Shown here: piece by piece, positions 25,205 through 36,418 of the stretch
Numbering within the stretch: position 1 is the first letter of the stretch
How the letters are laid out: every line of letters begins with the position of its first letter
Assembly: GCA_905250125.1 (NCBI GenBank)
Contig: CAJNOL010000653.1
Location: 1-64,000, forward strand
DNA length: 64,000 nucleotides
Direction: 5' to 3'
From: Rotaria sordida
Taxonomy: Eukaryota > Rotifera > Eurotatoria > Philodinida > Philodinidae
Made by a program: the position numbers and the translations under genes
Notes under the pieces: generated by a model
Told to the model about the DNA's origin: nothing
The model's database searches: none
Seen by the model: only the letters and a program-made list of their open reading frames with translations

Positions 25205-25350
25205 AAGTCCAATACCCACACTCTAATAAAACCTATTGCAGTTGAGTTTTTTTCATTACTGGGTGTGGATGTGAGTGTGGCCATAAATGCACGTGTAGGT
25301 GTGGTTCTTACTATTGTTATCGTCCACATCCACCCACATCCACACTCTTA
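25205..25350. repeat. GTGTGG-rich patch with inverted copies
   Basis: The plus strand carries GGGTGTGGATGTGAGTGTGG at 25260-25279 and GTAGGTGTGGTTC shortly after. CCACATCCACCCACATCCAC follows at 25323-25342 in the opposite sense, and CCCACACTC lies at 25215. The units are reminiscent of the G-rich TGTGGG telomeric repeat reported for bdelloids, but they are irregular and interstitial. No coding potential is likely. Confidence 0.4.
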
Positions 25351-27996
25351 TAAATATTAGTTTCGATATGTCCTCATTTAAATAAATCAAATGGTGTCTA
25401 ACTAAAATTCAAGTTATTTAACATGAAACACTGCTTAATATTAATATAGAATTGTTATATCTCAGTTGAGAATCGTTACTTTAATGATCACTTTTTATAG
25501 TTTGTTTAGAGAAGTTAAAATTTTGGTGGAGTTATCCATTAAAAAAGAAAAGTGAATTAATGTTGACATTTTGAGAAAAAAATCTAGAGTGCGAATGTTT
25601 ATTTTCCACGTCGAATATACATGATATCGATTATGATCGAAACAATTATGCTTTTCTTAGAAAATGACGATATTTTACAAAGTTTCACAGACGGTTCTCG
25701 AGTTGGGGAAACGCGAATCTGTTGTTGGTTTTTCGAAATTTGAAGTTAATTCTTTTCCAAAAGATTATTCAGTAGTGTGTTCATATAATCAGTCGCAGAG
25801 ATAATTGATGTGAAGAAGAAATGCTCAGCTGAGTGATGCTTATGAGAGTCAGTTGTACACCGATAGTTTAGAAAGAATTTGTAAATATTCCATATTGATT
25901 GTTGAGAAAGAATTGCCACATGAAAATGCAGTCTAATTCTCAAAACAAGATTCATTTCTCTTAGCCTTTCATCAGATCGTATTTCTTCAATTTGTTGTTT
26001 GTCACTTTGAGTATTCTATCTAGATGAACAATATCAATATTCATTTCTTCGCTCTCAAATATTATATAACAGAATCGTCAAATGTCACATATCAATACAT
26101 TGAAACGGATAATATTATCTTCTAAATAGAAGATTTTATCTGACCCATTTTTATGATAAACTACGCAAGTTTCATATCTAAAACAACCGAAAAATAAGAT
26201 TGTTGAATGAATATAGTTTAAAGTATTAGGAATGTGGCGACTCATTAAGTATCTAACAAGTTTCTAATAGTGAGAAAACTATGATTAAAATGGTAATTAT
26301 TAACAATCTTCTACTCAATAGGCAACGTTAAATTTATCTGTATCGAAATCAGTTCATAGTATCAATATTAAAAAAACGAAATTGATCAAAAAAACGCGGG
26401 GATGGGAGTGAATCATTAGGCGCTATACAAAGCACCCGATTACACCCACACCATGTCTAACAACACAAAGCCATCCTATAATATGTTTCATCTTTTTCTA
26501 CGCTCTTGAGAAATATAAAATAATGGAGCTTTCTTGTTGTTCTATTTTTCTAATTAATAGATGTCAGATTGAGAAGAGAAACAAGAGAATAAATGACTTA
26601 TTTTAGTATGTTTAGCATAATCAAATGGAATAATAATAGGTAAAGCACAAGTACAGATAACAGTAGAGTTTTGTAAGCTGAGCCGACCTTTGGATGGGTT
26701 CGCCTTTGAAAAGTTTAACCTGCGCAAGAATCTAGTTCAGACAATGAAACTTTAACAATTAATCTGACGGTCAGTGTCAAAATGACGAAAGTCGTCAATA
26801 AAATACGCGGTTATACCGTAACTGTTGACATGACTTTCAGTGTAATATGGATTTTGACGCTGATTGTGAGCAGAGTTTCCGGTGTGCTGTTTTTTATGAA
26901 AATGCTATATATATGTATATATTTTTGATAATTATCTGATCGTATTACATTTGTAATCGACATAACTGTATAGGAAGTTTTTGTAAAAAACACACGAGAA
27001 CATATTAGTTCGACATGAAGAAATCGTCTTTGCAGGTAATTTACCTTTTTACTTATTCTGATCGCATATGTTTTTTTTTCTTTGTGTCAAACTGAAAATA
27101 ATTTCTCTTTTTGAACTCATTCAACGACTTTGCTTCTAAAATAGAAATCGATCTATAAAGAATTATGAAGAATAGGTTCAACTCTCTCTTGACGAATTGT
27201 TATAACAGTAAGGGATCATCAAAAAAACTCAATGAGAACGATAATGATGTTCGAATACAAACAAAATTCGCCACTGATTTGATTTGCTGTCATACTGACA
27301 AATCTTGCCTTTTTCTGCGAGTAAACAAACTATTTTTTTTTCTTAATATTCGAACAATTTTCATACGTTGGAATCATTTTTTTGTTAAACATCAGTTTCT
27401 AAAGATTATTATTCCGATATCAATCTATTCATATCTATAAATAATTCAGAGTCTACTATATAATCAGACACCATTTTGTTGGTTTGTTTAAACAGAAAAA
27501 AGATAATCATTCAACTATACAATGAAGTCAATATGATAATGATCAAAGCCATACAATGTGGTGAGCTGGTGCAAAGACGAAAAAAACATCCAATTGTATA
27601 TGAAATGAGCATGGAAAATATTTAGAGAAGACGCCGTATCTCATTGCATAATGTTTCTCATAAAGAAATAGTTTATGATGATATATAGAATTCTTCGTTT
27701 ATTTTTGCGAACCAATTTGAAATGTAATAATTATTGCTGATAAAATTCAATTTTCACTAATGAAAAATGTCAAGTAATAGCCATATTAGAGTATTTAATA
27801 TGGAATTAACTCGTTTCTAACAATATTCTTTTTCTTTGTTGCATATACAATGCTTAACACGAGCTTTTATTTTATTTATTCTCATATTCTTCAAGCTGAT
27901 TTAATTCAGTTGTTGCATCACCATTTGTTATTTTAATATAACGGTGACAGATCAATTCGTTGCAATCATTTCTTCGCATATAAACTGTGACGAAAA

Positions 27997-28141
27997 ATGA
28001 TAGAAGGGATGTTAGTGTCGATGGGGTTACACTTTATTCTATTCCTTCATAGTATATAATCGTCTTGTGATGATCAATGATACAAGGGATATTAGTGTGA
28101 TTGGTGATACACTTTATTCTATTCCCTCATCATACAATCGT
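27997..28141. repeat. Two-copy tandem duplication, 80-bp period
   Basis: Copy 1 starts at 27997 and copy 2 at 28077. Both contain AAGGGAT.TTAGTGT and the block ACACTTTATTCTATTCC followed by TCAT and ATCGT. They differ at several positions, so the duplication is not new. Its function is unknown. Confidence 0.7.
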
Positions 28142-28699
28142 ATCATTTACATATAAAGCACACGCTTATATACACGAGTAGAATAAGAGAGAATGAAAAG
28201 AAAGAAGATGAGCCCAAGGAGAGAATACATATAGAAGAACAATAGAGTAAGGATATAGGGTATGAATAGATAAGTAAGAACAATACATATAATATACGAG
28301 TGAATGATGATATAGAATGAGAAGTTCATTACGGCAGAGAAAGAAGAAGGTTCAATCATGCATAGATAAACGTAACAGTAACGCGATTATGAACACTACA
28401 TGTCATTGATTGTATAGCAACACAGTGAGAAAGAAAAGATATCCCATAAGATAATATGCCCATTGGCACATAAACGATAACATGCACTAATTCATTTAAT
28501 TGATTTAGTTTTGTATGTTATTTAATTAATCACATAAATGTATGCTCTACTATGAAATCATTAGATCTAAATGATGGATAGAAGGTGCACCTTGAAGGAA
28601 CAAATAATTTAATTCTAAAAAAGTTCGCTTAAAAACCCTTCTGTTAAAGTGAAAATAGTCTGCTACCAACTAAGACTCAAATTCTTTCAGGGATATGAT

Positions 28700-28906
28700 G
28701 GAAAAAGATAGGAAAGAAAAACTTCGAAAGAGAAAAATATCGAAAACGAAAATGATACAATATAGATTGATAGAAATGCTGAAAAAGAGAATATATTGAA
28801 GTACAAATATTTCCACCTTCACTTTCAATCTTACATGTTCATCTTCATCTCATATTCTTATTTTTGACATTTTTATTTTCGATATTTTTCCTTTCTACCT
28901 TTTTCC
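28700..28906. repeat. Short hairpin repeat
   Basis: GGAAAAAGATAGGAAAG at 28700, with a second part AAATATCGAAAACGAAAATG ending near 28753, is mirrored by the inverted block 28867-28906 (CATTTTTATTTTCGATATTT then CCTTTCTACCTTTTTCC). The arms are 40-55 bp with a gap in one arm. It adjoins the larger hairpin at 28903. Confidence 0.55.
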
Positions 28907-29446
28907 ATCCATTCCTTATTCAACTAGTATCATAGTAATAAAATTTCGGCAAGAACTAATTTTATGTAAAATATAACTGTAACATTGAATCATGTTTTCA
29001 TCTATGTGCATTTTTGTTTTTGGTTGTTTCTTTGTTCTTCTCTTCTCTTTCCTTTCTTCTTTCTTTTCTCGTCTCTTCTAATAGCTAGTCCTTCATAAAT
29101 ATGGTGCACGTAGTCTATCATAGGCAATAATAGTAGAATAAAAAAAATATCGAACAAGCTCAGTAGCTTTTTATTTCATCAATATACGATTAAATTTCAC
29201 ATACTCAAGAAACGAACTGGATGGGTGTCTTAATATACATTTATATATATCAATGTCTGAGGTACCATGTAGTTAAAACAGACGAGAAAAGAACGGAGAA
29301 AGGAAAGATAAGAGAGGAACAAAGAAACAACCAAAAATAAAAATGCACATGGATGAAAACATGATCCAATATTATAGTTATATGTTACACAAAACTAGTT
29401 CTTATCGAAATTTTCTTATTATGACACTAATTGAATAAGGATGAAA
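28903..29446. repeat. Foldback element with ~174-bp arms
   Basis: The left arm (about 28903-29081) and right arm (29273-29446) are reverse complements with scattered mismatches. Shared blocks include TTTGGTTGTTTCTTTGTTC, ATCATGTTTTCATC.ATGTGC, AAAATTTCG and CTTATTCAA. The loop of about 190 bp is A+T-rich and non-coding. No target duplication is evident. The element is non-autonomous, of unknown family. Confidence 0.75.
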
Positions 29447-29819
29447 TAGCACAGAAAATAGAGCTTCATTTTCTCTATCACCCCATAAAAAAAGAAAATT
29501 TCCTCAAGCCTTCTATAAGAAAATAAGGTACCTCCACCACTACTTTTGAGTACCCTGTAGTATTACTTATCAAATAATTTTAAAATGTGCCATGAAAAGA
29601 TACGATTTAATTTCGCATTAATTTTACAAGATTTTTCTTTACTTTTCACTTAGTTTTTTATTCGTGCATGTTTACTTCTTCTTTAAATTTTAAAATTTTT
29701 CATTTGATTTTCAGATGACAAGAAGAAAGTTACTTGTACATTTTCATAACTCACGGCACTTCAATAAGAACCATTTATCCACCAGCTACAATAGATAAAC
29801 GATTAACCTTCACTTCATC
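29447..29819. promoter_or_regulatory. 5' flank of the SET-domain gene
   Basis: About 370 bp between the foldback element and the start codon of the SET gene. It is T-rich with no gene; the promoter and 5' UTR presumably lie here. No specific element can be singled out. Confidence 0.3.
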
Positions 29820-31208
29820 ATGTGGAATCAATTCCCCGATAATGACATATTTAGTGATCTGTCTACTTTGGTTGACGATTTGATCCATTTAGGTCTTCAG
29901 AAGTCATCTTTGTGTTCCACCACCACCACCACCACCATCACTTCTCCTACCACATCTGTTGTGCCATCAGCAGAAGGTGAAATCCAAGTTGAAGCTGATG
30001 AAGCTATCACTCTTCTTAATTTCATCTCATCGCATTTCTCCGTAAAACCAACAAAGTATGGTGGTCGTGGTTGTTTTGCCGATACTGATCTTGCTCAAGG
30101 CACAATTGTTCATGAATGTTCTATGCCACTCAGTTCAACTATTGCTCGACCTTTTAGAAAAGAAGTTTGTGAGTCTTGTTTCAAATTTTTACACGGTAAA
30201 ACTTTAAAATTTAAATTGATGTCGCGAATGAATAATCAATATAATTCTACGTCTGATTCTTCATTAGCACTTTATTTCTGTTCGCAACCTTGTATGGACA
30301 AGTTTATTGCTTTGGACATAGATGATTTATACCGGGAAAGTTTATTGAATGTGGAAAGTCTTTTCATTAAAAGCTTGAATCAATGTCAATATGACCTTAA
30401 AAGGGAGAAACAACAAGAAGAAGCGGAAATAGAAGCTGAATTAAAATTAGAAAATGAATTAAAACAAGCTAAAGATATTGAATTATTCATCTCTCAGAAG
30501 TGGAAAGAAGCTGAAATTAATTGTCAATTACAATTATCTAAATTGAAATCAAAACAAAGAAAAAACTTTAATAATTTGATTCATTTAATTCCTAAAATTA
30601 ATGAAAATGAATATATGGAAATTAAATATATTATTGGAATACTATTTCAAATGTATAAACGTGATAATTGTGAAAACAACAAGTTATCCTCATCATCATC
30701 AGTATCTTTATCCTCATTGGAACTTCAAATATTTCAACTTCTTCAATTAAATGATATTGAAAAAATTTGTAAATATCCTTATTTAATTCATTCTTATACT
30801 AATAAAATTTATAAATTCTTAAAAATTTCCACATTGGAAAAACTTCAACCATATATTATTCCATCTATAATTCGTTCAATCATTGGTAAAAGTTTAACAA
30901 ATGCCTTTGGAATTTGGTCAATTGATGAACCAGATGGAAATAAAGAATTCTTTGGATATTCATTATATCCATCAGCTTCATTTTTTAATCATTCATGTAA
31001 TCCAAATCTAATTAAAATTAAAAAGGGAGCAAAAATTATTTTTAAACTTTCAAAAAATATTAAAAAAAATGAAGAATTATGTATAAATTATGGCAATTCT
31101 ATTAATGATGATTTAGAAATAAGGCAAAAAGATTTAAAAGAATGGTTTTTTGATTGTTTATGTGAACGATGTGTTGAAGAAATGAATTTAAAAAATGCAC
31201 AAAAATAA
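29820..31208 (+). CDS. SET-domain (SMYD/SET5-SET6-like) protein, intronless
   Basis: A single open frame of 462 aa. After a Thr-rich linker (residues about 35-50), a split SET domain begins with KYGGRGCFADTDLAQGTIV, then a Cys cluster (VCESCFKFL... YFCSQPCMDKF) in the place of a MYND-like zinc region. A charged coiled-coil insertion follows at about residues 190-260. The SET core is SASFFNHSCNPNLIKI (NHSCxPN, S-adenosylmethionine site), then KNEELCINYG (the catalytic GEEL..NY-type motif) and a post-SET Cys cluster, CLCERCVEE. Family members methylate lysines of histones and other proteins. The lack of introns is unlike the intron-rich neighbours and suggests retroposition or horizontal origin; fungal SET5/SET6-type proteins share this layout. 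The substrate is unknown. The ATG at 29820 is the first in the frame. Confidence 0.85.
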   Translation: MWNQFPDNDIFSDLSTLVDDLIHLGLQKSSLCSTTTTTTITSPTTSVVPSAEGEIQVEADEAITLLNFISSHFSVKPTKYGGRGCFADTDLAQGTIVHECSMPLSSTIARPFRKEVCESCFKFLHGKTLKFKLMSRMNNQYNSTSDSSLALYFCSQPCMDKFIALDIDDLYRESLLNVESLFIKSLNQCQYDLKREKQQEEAEIEAELKLENELKQAKDIELFISQKWKEAEINCQLQLSKLKSKQRKNFNNLIHLIPKINENEYMEIKYIIGILFQMYKRDNCENNKLSSSSSVSLSSLELQIFQLLQLNDIEKICKYPYLIHSYTNKIYKFLKISTLEKLQPYIIPSIIRSIIGKSLTNAFGIWSIDEPDGNKEFFGYSLYPSASFFNHSCNPNLIKIKKGAKIIFKLSKNIKKNEELCINYGNSINDDLEIRQKDLKEWFFDCLCERCVEEMNLKNAQK

Positions 31209-31384
31209 ACAAAAAAAATAAGAAAAAAAAGTGTATTACATTGTTCATCTAGGTCATCAATTTTCATTATATATTTCTAAATAATAAGTATACTTGTGAG
31301 ATATCTTCTTCATTGTTATTTATTTTATTGTATAGTAAAATCATAATATTTATAACAAAAAGTTTTAAATTTTCACGATCTTTA
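31209..31384. other. 3' flank of the SET gene
   Basis: A+T-rich 3' flank. No further gene is seen before the inverted pseudogene that follows. Confidence 0.4.
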
Positions 31385-31935
31385 ATTTCTTTAGCTTTGG
31401 GCTGATGACATTTTTCCCAATACGATCTTTACATGATCTTGTAAGTGGTTCTTTTACAATAGTAAGATAAGCATGAGTTCCAATGAATATAATCAAATGA
31501 GTTTCAACTTTGGGATTGGTAAACAAAAGAAATAATTCTCTGGTGTAACTTCAATTTTGGGTTTTTAGATATTGTACATGTGGATGTAGATTTTTCAATT
31601 TCATTAAATGATTGTTTATTAGTATTTTCAATTTCTAATTTTGTGTGAAATGGATTTTCAACAAATTCAACCTTACTTATGTCTGGTTGTGGATCATTCT
31701 TTTATTGAGGAATTATTCCAAATACGTAACCCCATCTATCTCCACTTCCTTCCTGTGCCAAGCTTATAAATATAGTGATTTTATTGTCATTATTGTTGCT
31801 GTTGCTGCTACTATTATCATTTTTATCATCATCCAATTTGAATACCTTATTTTCAAAGAATCGATCGGGGGTGAGAACAACTACCATAATCTAGATTTTG
31901 CTTCAGCTATGAAGTTCATCAGTCGGTCAGATGTG
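31385..31935 (-). pseudogene. Broken gene of unknown function
   Basis: The minus strand reads as one decayed protein across at least three lesions. MNFIAEAKSRLW stops near 31876, but the frame resumes one shift later as VVLTPDRFFENKVFKL, through an Asn/Ser run, to GSGDRWGYVFGIIPQ. A stop near 31702 is followed by KNDPQPDISKVEFVENPF. Two more shifts lead to NYFFCLPIP, ETHLIIFIGTHAYLTI and DRIGKNVISPKLKK. Clean codon-like composition with scattered stops and shifts is the pattern of a dead gene of about 190 aa. No family was recognised. Confidence 0.45.
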
Positions 31936-32604
31936 AAGTTAGAGATTTTATAATATCTAGAATGGGAAAAAACAAGAATGAATAATGATTTTAAATAATA
32001 GAAAAGTACAATTGATAGTGTTTAATTTTTTCTCGTTCCAGTCTAATTTACAGTAGCAACTGAAGAAAACATCAGAGAAATAGAAGGTCAGATACAAATA
32101 TTTCTCGGTAAAGTTTTGTATTTTTGCATGTTGTGCTTTGTTGATGATCGTAAGAATTAATTTTATTTTGGTTGATCAGTTGGAAGCGACAGATTTAATC
32201 GTTTACTCTTTTTCTTTTCTTATTCCATCTAATGAAATATCAAAAGAAAAGCATTTCGCCGCATTGTATGATATTAGTTTTCGTATTTTTGGCAAAGACT
32301 TACTTTGAGTTATTGTATTCTGTAATAATGCTTGTTTAGGTCGCTTACGGATCAATTCATTTTATGTATATCGGCGATTATGGTTACTAATAATCACCTT
32401 TTCATGGATGACTAGTGTGTTTTCAAATATATCTTCATAGACATGATGCATGTCGCGTTTGAATGTTTCAAAAACGTTTTTCGTATTTATAATGAACAAA
32501 TAATTTGCCGTCGTTACTGATTGGTTTACTGTGTGTTGTATTTTTTGATTCGATCATTTGGTCATCTCTTTGTTTATTGTCAATATCGGGTATGGATGTG
32601 GATA
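31936..32604. other. Gap region, nothing recognised
   Basis: About 670 bp of A+T-rich sequence without an ORF or repeat that I can assign. Confidence 0.4.
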
Positions 32605-32745
32605 AATTGACAATTGAGCCTTTAACATTTAAGCCTCGACAAATGAGCTTTCACGCATGAGCTTCTCGACATTTAAGCCCCTGATATTTGGGTCTTTCAT
32701 CATAACAGACTTTGACATTTGAGACTTTCACAGGTAAGTCTTGTT
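32605..32745. repeat. Degenerate minisatellite, ~18-20 bp unit
   Basis: A unit close to GACATTTAAGCCTTT recurs: CAATTGAGCCTTT, ACATTTAAGCCTC, ACAAATGAGCTTTC, CGCATGAGCTTCTC, ACATTTAAGCCCC, ATATTTGGGTCTTTC, ACATTTGAGACTTTC. At least seven diverged copies are arranged head to tail. Confidence 0.6.
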
Positions 32746-32932
32746 GTAAAGAGCAATAAAGACCTGAACTCGTTATATACAATTATAGAAAGTATCGCCG
32801 AATTCATTGTCATTTATATATTGTGGTCACGACTAAAACTCAGTCACATTTATAATTTGGCTGACTTTTTGACTAGGCAAATTTTAAATTTGACTGAATT
32901 TCAGTGTTGACTAAACATGTATCAAACCTGAA

Positions 32933-34000
32933 CTGGTGTTGGGCAACTCCAACTTGGAGTTGGAATTAACTCCGAAGTTGACGATTTTTTTACTCGAGTT
33001 GGAGTGGAATTTCGCAATTAGTGGATAGAGTTGGAGTTGACGTCTTTTTCCAACTCTAGTTTAACTTCTGTTGATTTCAGGACTCGCTAGAAGAGAACGG
33101 AAAAAAGTCGGCAACAAAAATGCGTGCATGCGTATGGTATTCACGACGCAATTAAGAAAATTGGAGATGAATGACCTTGAATTATTACATCGAGAAAAGA
33201 AAAATAGAGAGATATAAACAGAATTTAGAGAGTCATTGGTGACGTGATTAAATATTATTTGTTAAACAATTCGATGCATCGAGGACATATCTTTCTAATT
33301 TTTCATTATTTATGAACAACCTGAGTGCAAATGGATTCGTCATCTGATGTAACAACAATTGATCATCATGGTCTTGAACAATATTATGAAGATTTTAAAG
33401 AGTATATTACAGGTGATCTGAAAGGTAAAACATCTGCTACGTGTATTTTATGCAAAGAGACTGTTTGGCATATAAAAAATTCTACGTCAAATTATTGTCG
33501 TCATTTACAACGGAAACATAAAGCTGAATATGATATGTAGTCAAAAAATGCATCATGTAAAGAAAAAAAACGTGAACAATATGAAACAAATTTCTTTAGA
33601 AGATAGTTTATCTTCGTCGTCTCATACATCAAAATATGGATCAGTTCGTCCTCGTCAAGTGGAATTAACTCGAATGGTTTTAATGACTTTATCATTCGAT
33701 TAGATTTACCATTATCAATTACTGGAAAACCTACACTTATTCAAGCTATGAAAACAGTGGATTTAAAATTTCGTGTTCCATCTCGACGGTCAATCACATC
33801 TGAATATCTACCTAAATTACATGAACAGATTATCAACAAATTAAAAACTGCATGCTCATCAACTGATTTTCTTTAATTAACATTCCATGGCTTGATAGAT
33901 CGTCGTATATGAGCATTATATGCCGTTACAATGCATTATATTGATCAGACGGGACAATTCAAAGCACATGTGCTCGCTTTTAATCCTCTTTCTGGTAAGA
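32933..34000 (+). pseudogene. Decayed hAT transposon with BED-finger transposase
   Basis: A hAT-like terminus, TGGTGTTGGGCAACTCCAAC, lies at 32934-32953, followed by AGTTGGAGTTGG-rich subterminal DNA. A transposase frame starts at ATG 33331. It has a BED zinc finger (CILCKETVW... YCRHLQRKH) and, past TAG at 33538 and a frameshift near 33700, the hAT segment GKPTLIQAMKTVDLK, SITSEYLPKLHEQI, then a corrupted form of the usual D-G-W-T-D box (HGLIDRR) with TAA at 33874 and TGA at 33910, then YAVTMHYID. The frame ends at a GTAAGA donor. The C-terminal half, including the dimerisation domain, was not found. The element is dead. Its expected right terminus was not seen downstream. Confidence 0.7.
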
Positions 34001-34724
34001 TTTTTTATTTGATCTATATTAAAACTAAAGTGATTTCTCATGAAATCGCATGGAGGCTTATGATAAATGTTTCATTCACTTTTGTGTACGCAAAAAGTGA
34101 GTACACTCTAGAATCGGCCAGTGTGTTCTTCCGACCGTTCACACGATGACTTTTGCAAGGAGAATCCGATCGGGATAAAATTTTGTAAACAGTTTAGTCT
34201 CCTCAATATCTCAGTTAAGTTTGAAGATAAGAATGATTTGTCAAGCCATTGCTGAGTTATTGCAAAAATAGTCATTATTCCCTATGCTTTCCTATGCGAA
34301 CATCGACCTATCCCGATTTTCCTAAAAAACTTTTCCTCTCATAATCAAACAAAACCCCAACTATTGTATACCATTCGATAGAGAATTCCACGAGCTACAA
34401 AATAGTGTATAAAACATAAAGAAACAAGAAGACTAAGTCACCTATTGCAAAGATAATTAAACGAAAATTGGTTCTGTGTTTGTCCACGCTCTTATTGATC
34501 GAAGATTAAAGCCCCGTCTTCCGATCACAGAAATGATATTTCGAGATTTTCTGGGGTGGAGAACTTGAATATGAGCTCCATTTACCTCAAAATTCTATTG
34601 GTTGAGCAGTAACCAATAGAAATCAAGTTTAAGAGAAACGGTTTGCTAGGATAATTTTGATGTCTATCCATGCTATAATGACTCATCTGTCTAGTTCGCT
34701 TTTAGAAGTATATATAACACTCGG
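34001..34724. other. Repeat-derived DNA, unassigned
   Basis: Follows the broken hAT transposase. It is somewhat less A+T-rich than its surroundings (for example GAATCGGCCAGTGTG, GACCGTTCACACGATG) and has no ORF of note. It is probably part of an insertion that removed the rest of the hAT element, but no termini could be defined. Confidence 0.35.
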
Positions 34725-34732
34725 ATTTAAAT

Positions 34733-35205
34733 CAGGAGCGGCACAAAGAGGTTGGAGCAGGGGGGAGATCAGTCCTAAAATCGGGGAAAGTCAAAAATTG
34801 TTCTCCAAACTAAAGTTTTCTCCGAATGAGAGAAAATTGTGTAATATATTTCTCCAAAATCGTAGAAAATCGCTCAAAACTATTCTTGAAACTTGAATTC
34901 TTTTTTAATTTAGAAAAAATTTCTAACGAATTTCTGAAAAATGGGAGAAAATTGCCTAATAGTTCTCTTTGGAATTGGATTTTTCTGCTTTCAGAGAAAT
35001 ACAGTAAACAATTTTCTATAAATTCGGACAAAATTCAAGTTTGGAGAACGGTTTTAGGCAATTTTCTTTCACATTGTAGAAATGCATTAAATGATTTTCT
35101 CCAATTTTGGATAAAGTTTTTTTATATATGCCTTCAAAATCGGAGAAAGTCTCAGCCAAAATTTTCTGCAGCAGGAGGTAACTCTCTCCGGTCGCGCCGT
35201 CTCTG
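34733..35205. mobile_element. hAT-type MITE, 473 bp
   Basis: The left end CAGGAGCGGCACAAAG and the reverse complement of the right end, CAGAGACGGCGCGACC, form imperfect terminal inverted repeats. An exact 8-bp duplication ATTTAAAT flanks both sides (34725-34732 and 35206-35213); it is palindromic, which slightly weakens its weight. The interior is a set of diverged TTTCTCC / GGAGAAA motifs in both orientations (for example 34801, 34850, 34942, 35043, 35098, 35140). No coding capacity. Confidence 0.7.
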
Positions 35206-35213
35206 ATTTAAAT

Positions 35214-36418
35214 CCAATGTTTTTACATTTATTTGTTTCTTGGATCGTTACTATTACATGCTGGTCGAAGTTTAAATAAAAGCCGCTGAATAAAATTATT
35301 CAACATGATGTGATTCAGAAAATTTGAATTATAGAAACCTACAATAATTTATTTCTTAACTATGATATAAAAGGAATTTTGAGTATATAACTTCCAAAGA
35401 CTGATTCAAAATGATTACTTTTTTCGCTATTCATTAGAATAGATATACAATTTTACATCGATCTTTCGATAAACTGGTTGATTGTAAAAAAAAAAGAACT
35501 TTAATTCAGGCAGGTCCAGAAATCATTGGATCCGATTTGATGAGAAATTCGAAGAAAAAACTTTCACAATTTCTTTATCGATGCGTTTGTCTTTCATTAC
35601 ACAAACAGGAGATCATGATCAATAGAGATATGATTTGGATGCATTATATTATCATATCTGATTGCATAACCAATAGATATGGGATCAGTTAGGTTTTGAA
35701 CCGAACCGGATCGAAATCGATTCGGTTTGAGTTCAAGAAAAAACAAATCAGTTCGATTCCAAAAAATTACGAATTGTTCTTATCTCTGATAGATAACTTC
35801 CCATGTCGTGCGAAGCATCGGTTAATTGCGACTCTTCTGCTTGAGTTTTTGTTAATATCTTACAGCATGAATATTTTTAAACTCTTAGAAAAAACACGTT
35901 GAATTTCAAACGAAATTGTGCTTTCTATTAACTAAAAGCTTGCCCAAGCCACTTTTATCAGCCATATCGACTTGGCTGTTTTAGCATTTATTAAAAATGG
36001 TACCATTTGACAAAATACACTGTGACATATTGAAATCGACTTTTCGAGTAGCGGTCGATCTCTCTAAGGCAAAAAATATTCATTTAATAGAAGAATTATT
36101 AAAAAAAGGAGTACACCGTTCTAACAGTTTGATTTTTTATGATTCCCGATCAACCGTCAGTTTTAATGGAAAATTGATGACATACACTCCTATTCATTAT
36201 CATGAAACACCAATGATCATTACTTGAGTATATTTATAATTTTGCTTCATAGATTAAAATTCTTTTTTAATATCGAGCCGAATAAATATACATCTCATTT
36301 ATTGATAAAATAAAAAAAATATGTGTAATTATATAATATTCAAATAATATGTGTTGAATATAAAAATAAAATATGAAATGAGAGATATTGCATATAGTGA
36401 TCTATATAATTTAATAAA
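35214..36418. other. Gap region, no supported gene
   Basis: About 1.2 kb. A 76-codon ORF at 35997-36227 has no family resemblance and is not called. A GAACCGAACCGGA patch at 35698-35715 recurs near 41811. The remainder is A+T-rich. Confidence 0.45.

Larger units (their letters stand above)
24838..28699. other. Gene-free region with scattered repeats
   Basis: Nearly 4 kb in which no exon chain or domain was recognised. It holds a GTGTGG-rich patch with inverted copies at 25205-25350, a second such patch near 26395-26455 and an 80-bp tandem duplication at 27997-28141. Otherwise it is A+T-rich. Confidence 0.55.

Noticed and set aside
35997-36227. ATG-initiated ORF of 76 codons
   Set aside because: No family resemblance, no splice partners and no clear codon signal in a region of transposon debris. 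It could be a remnant but cannot be supported as a gene.
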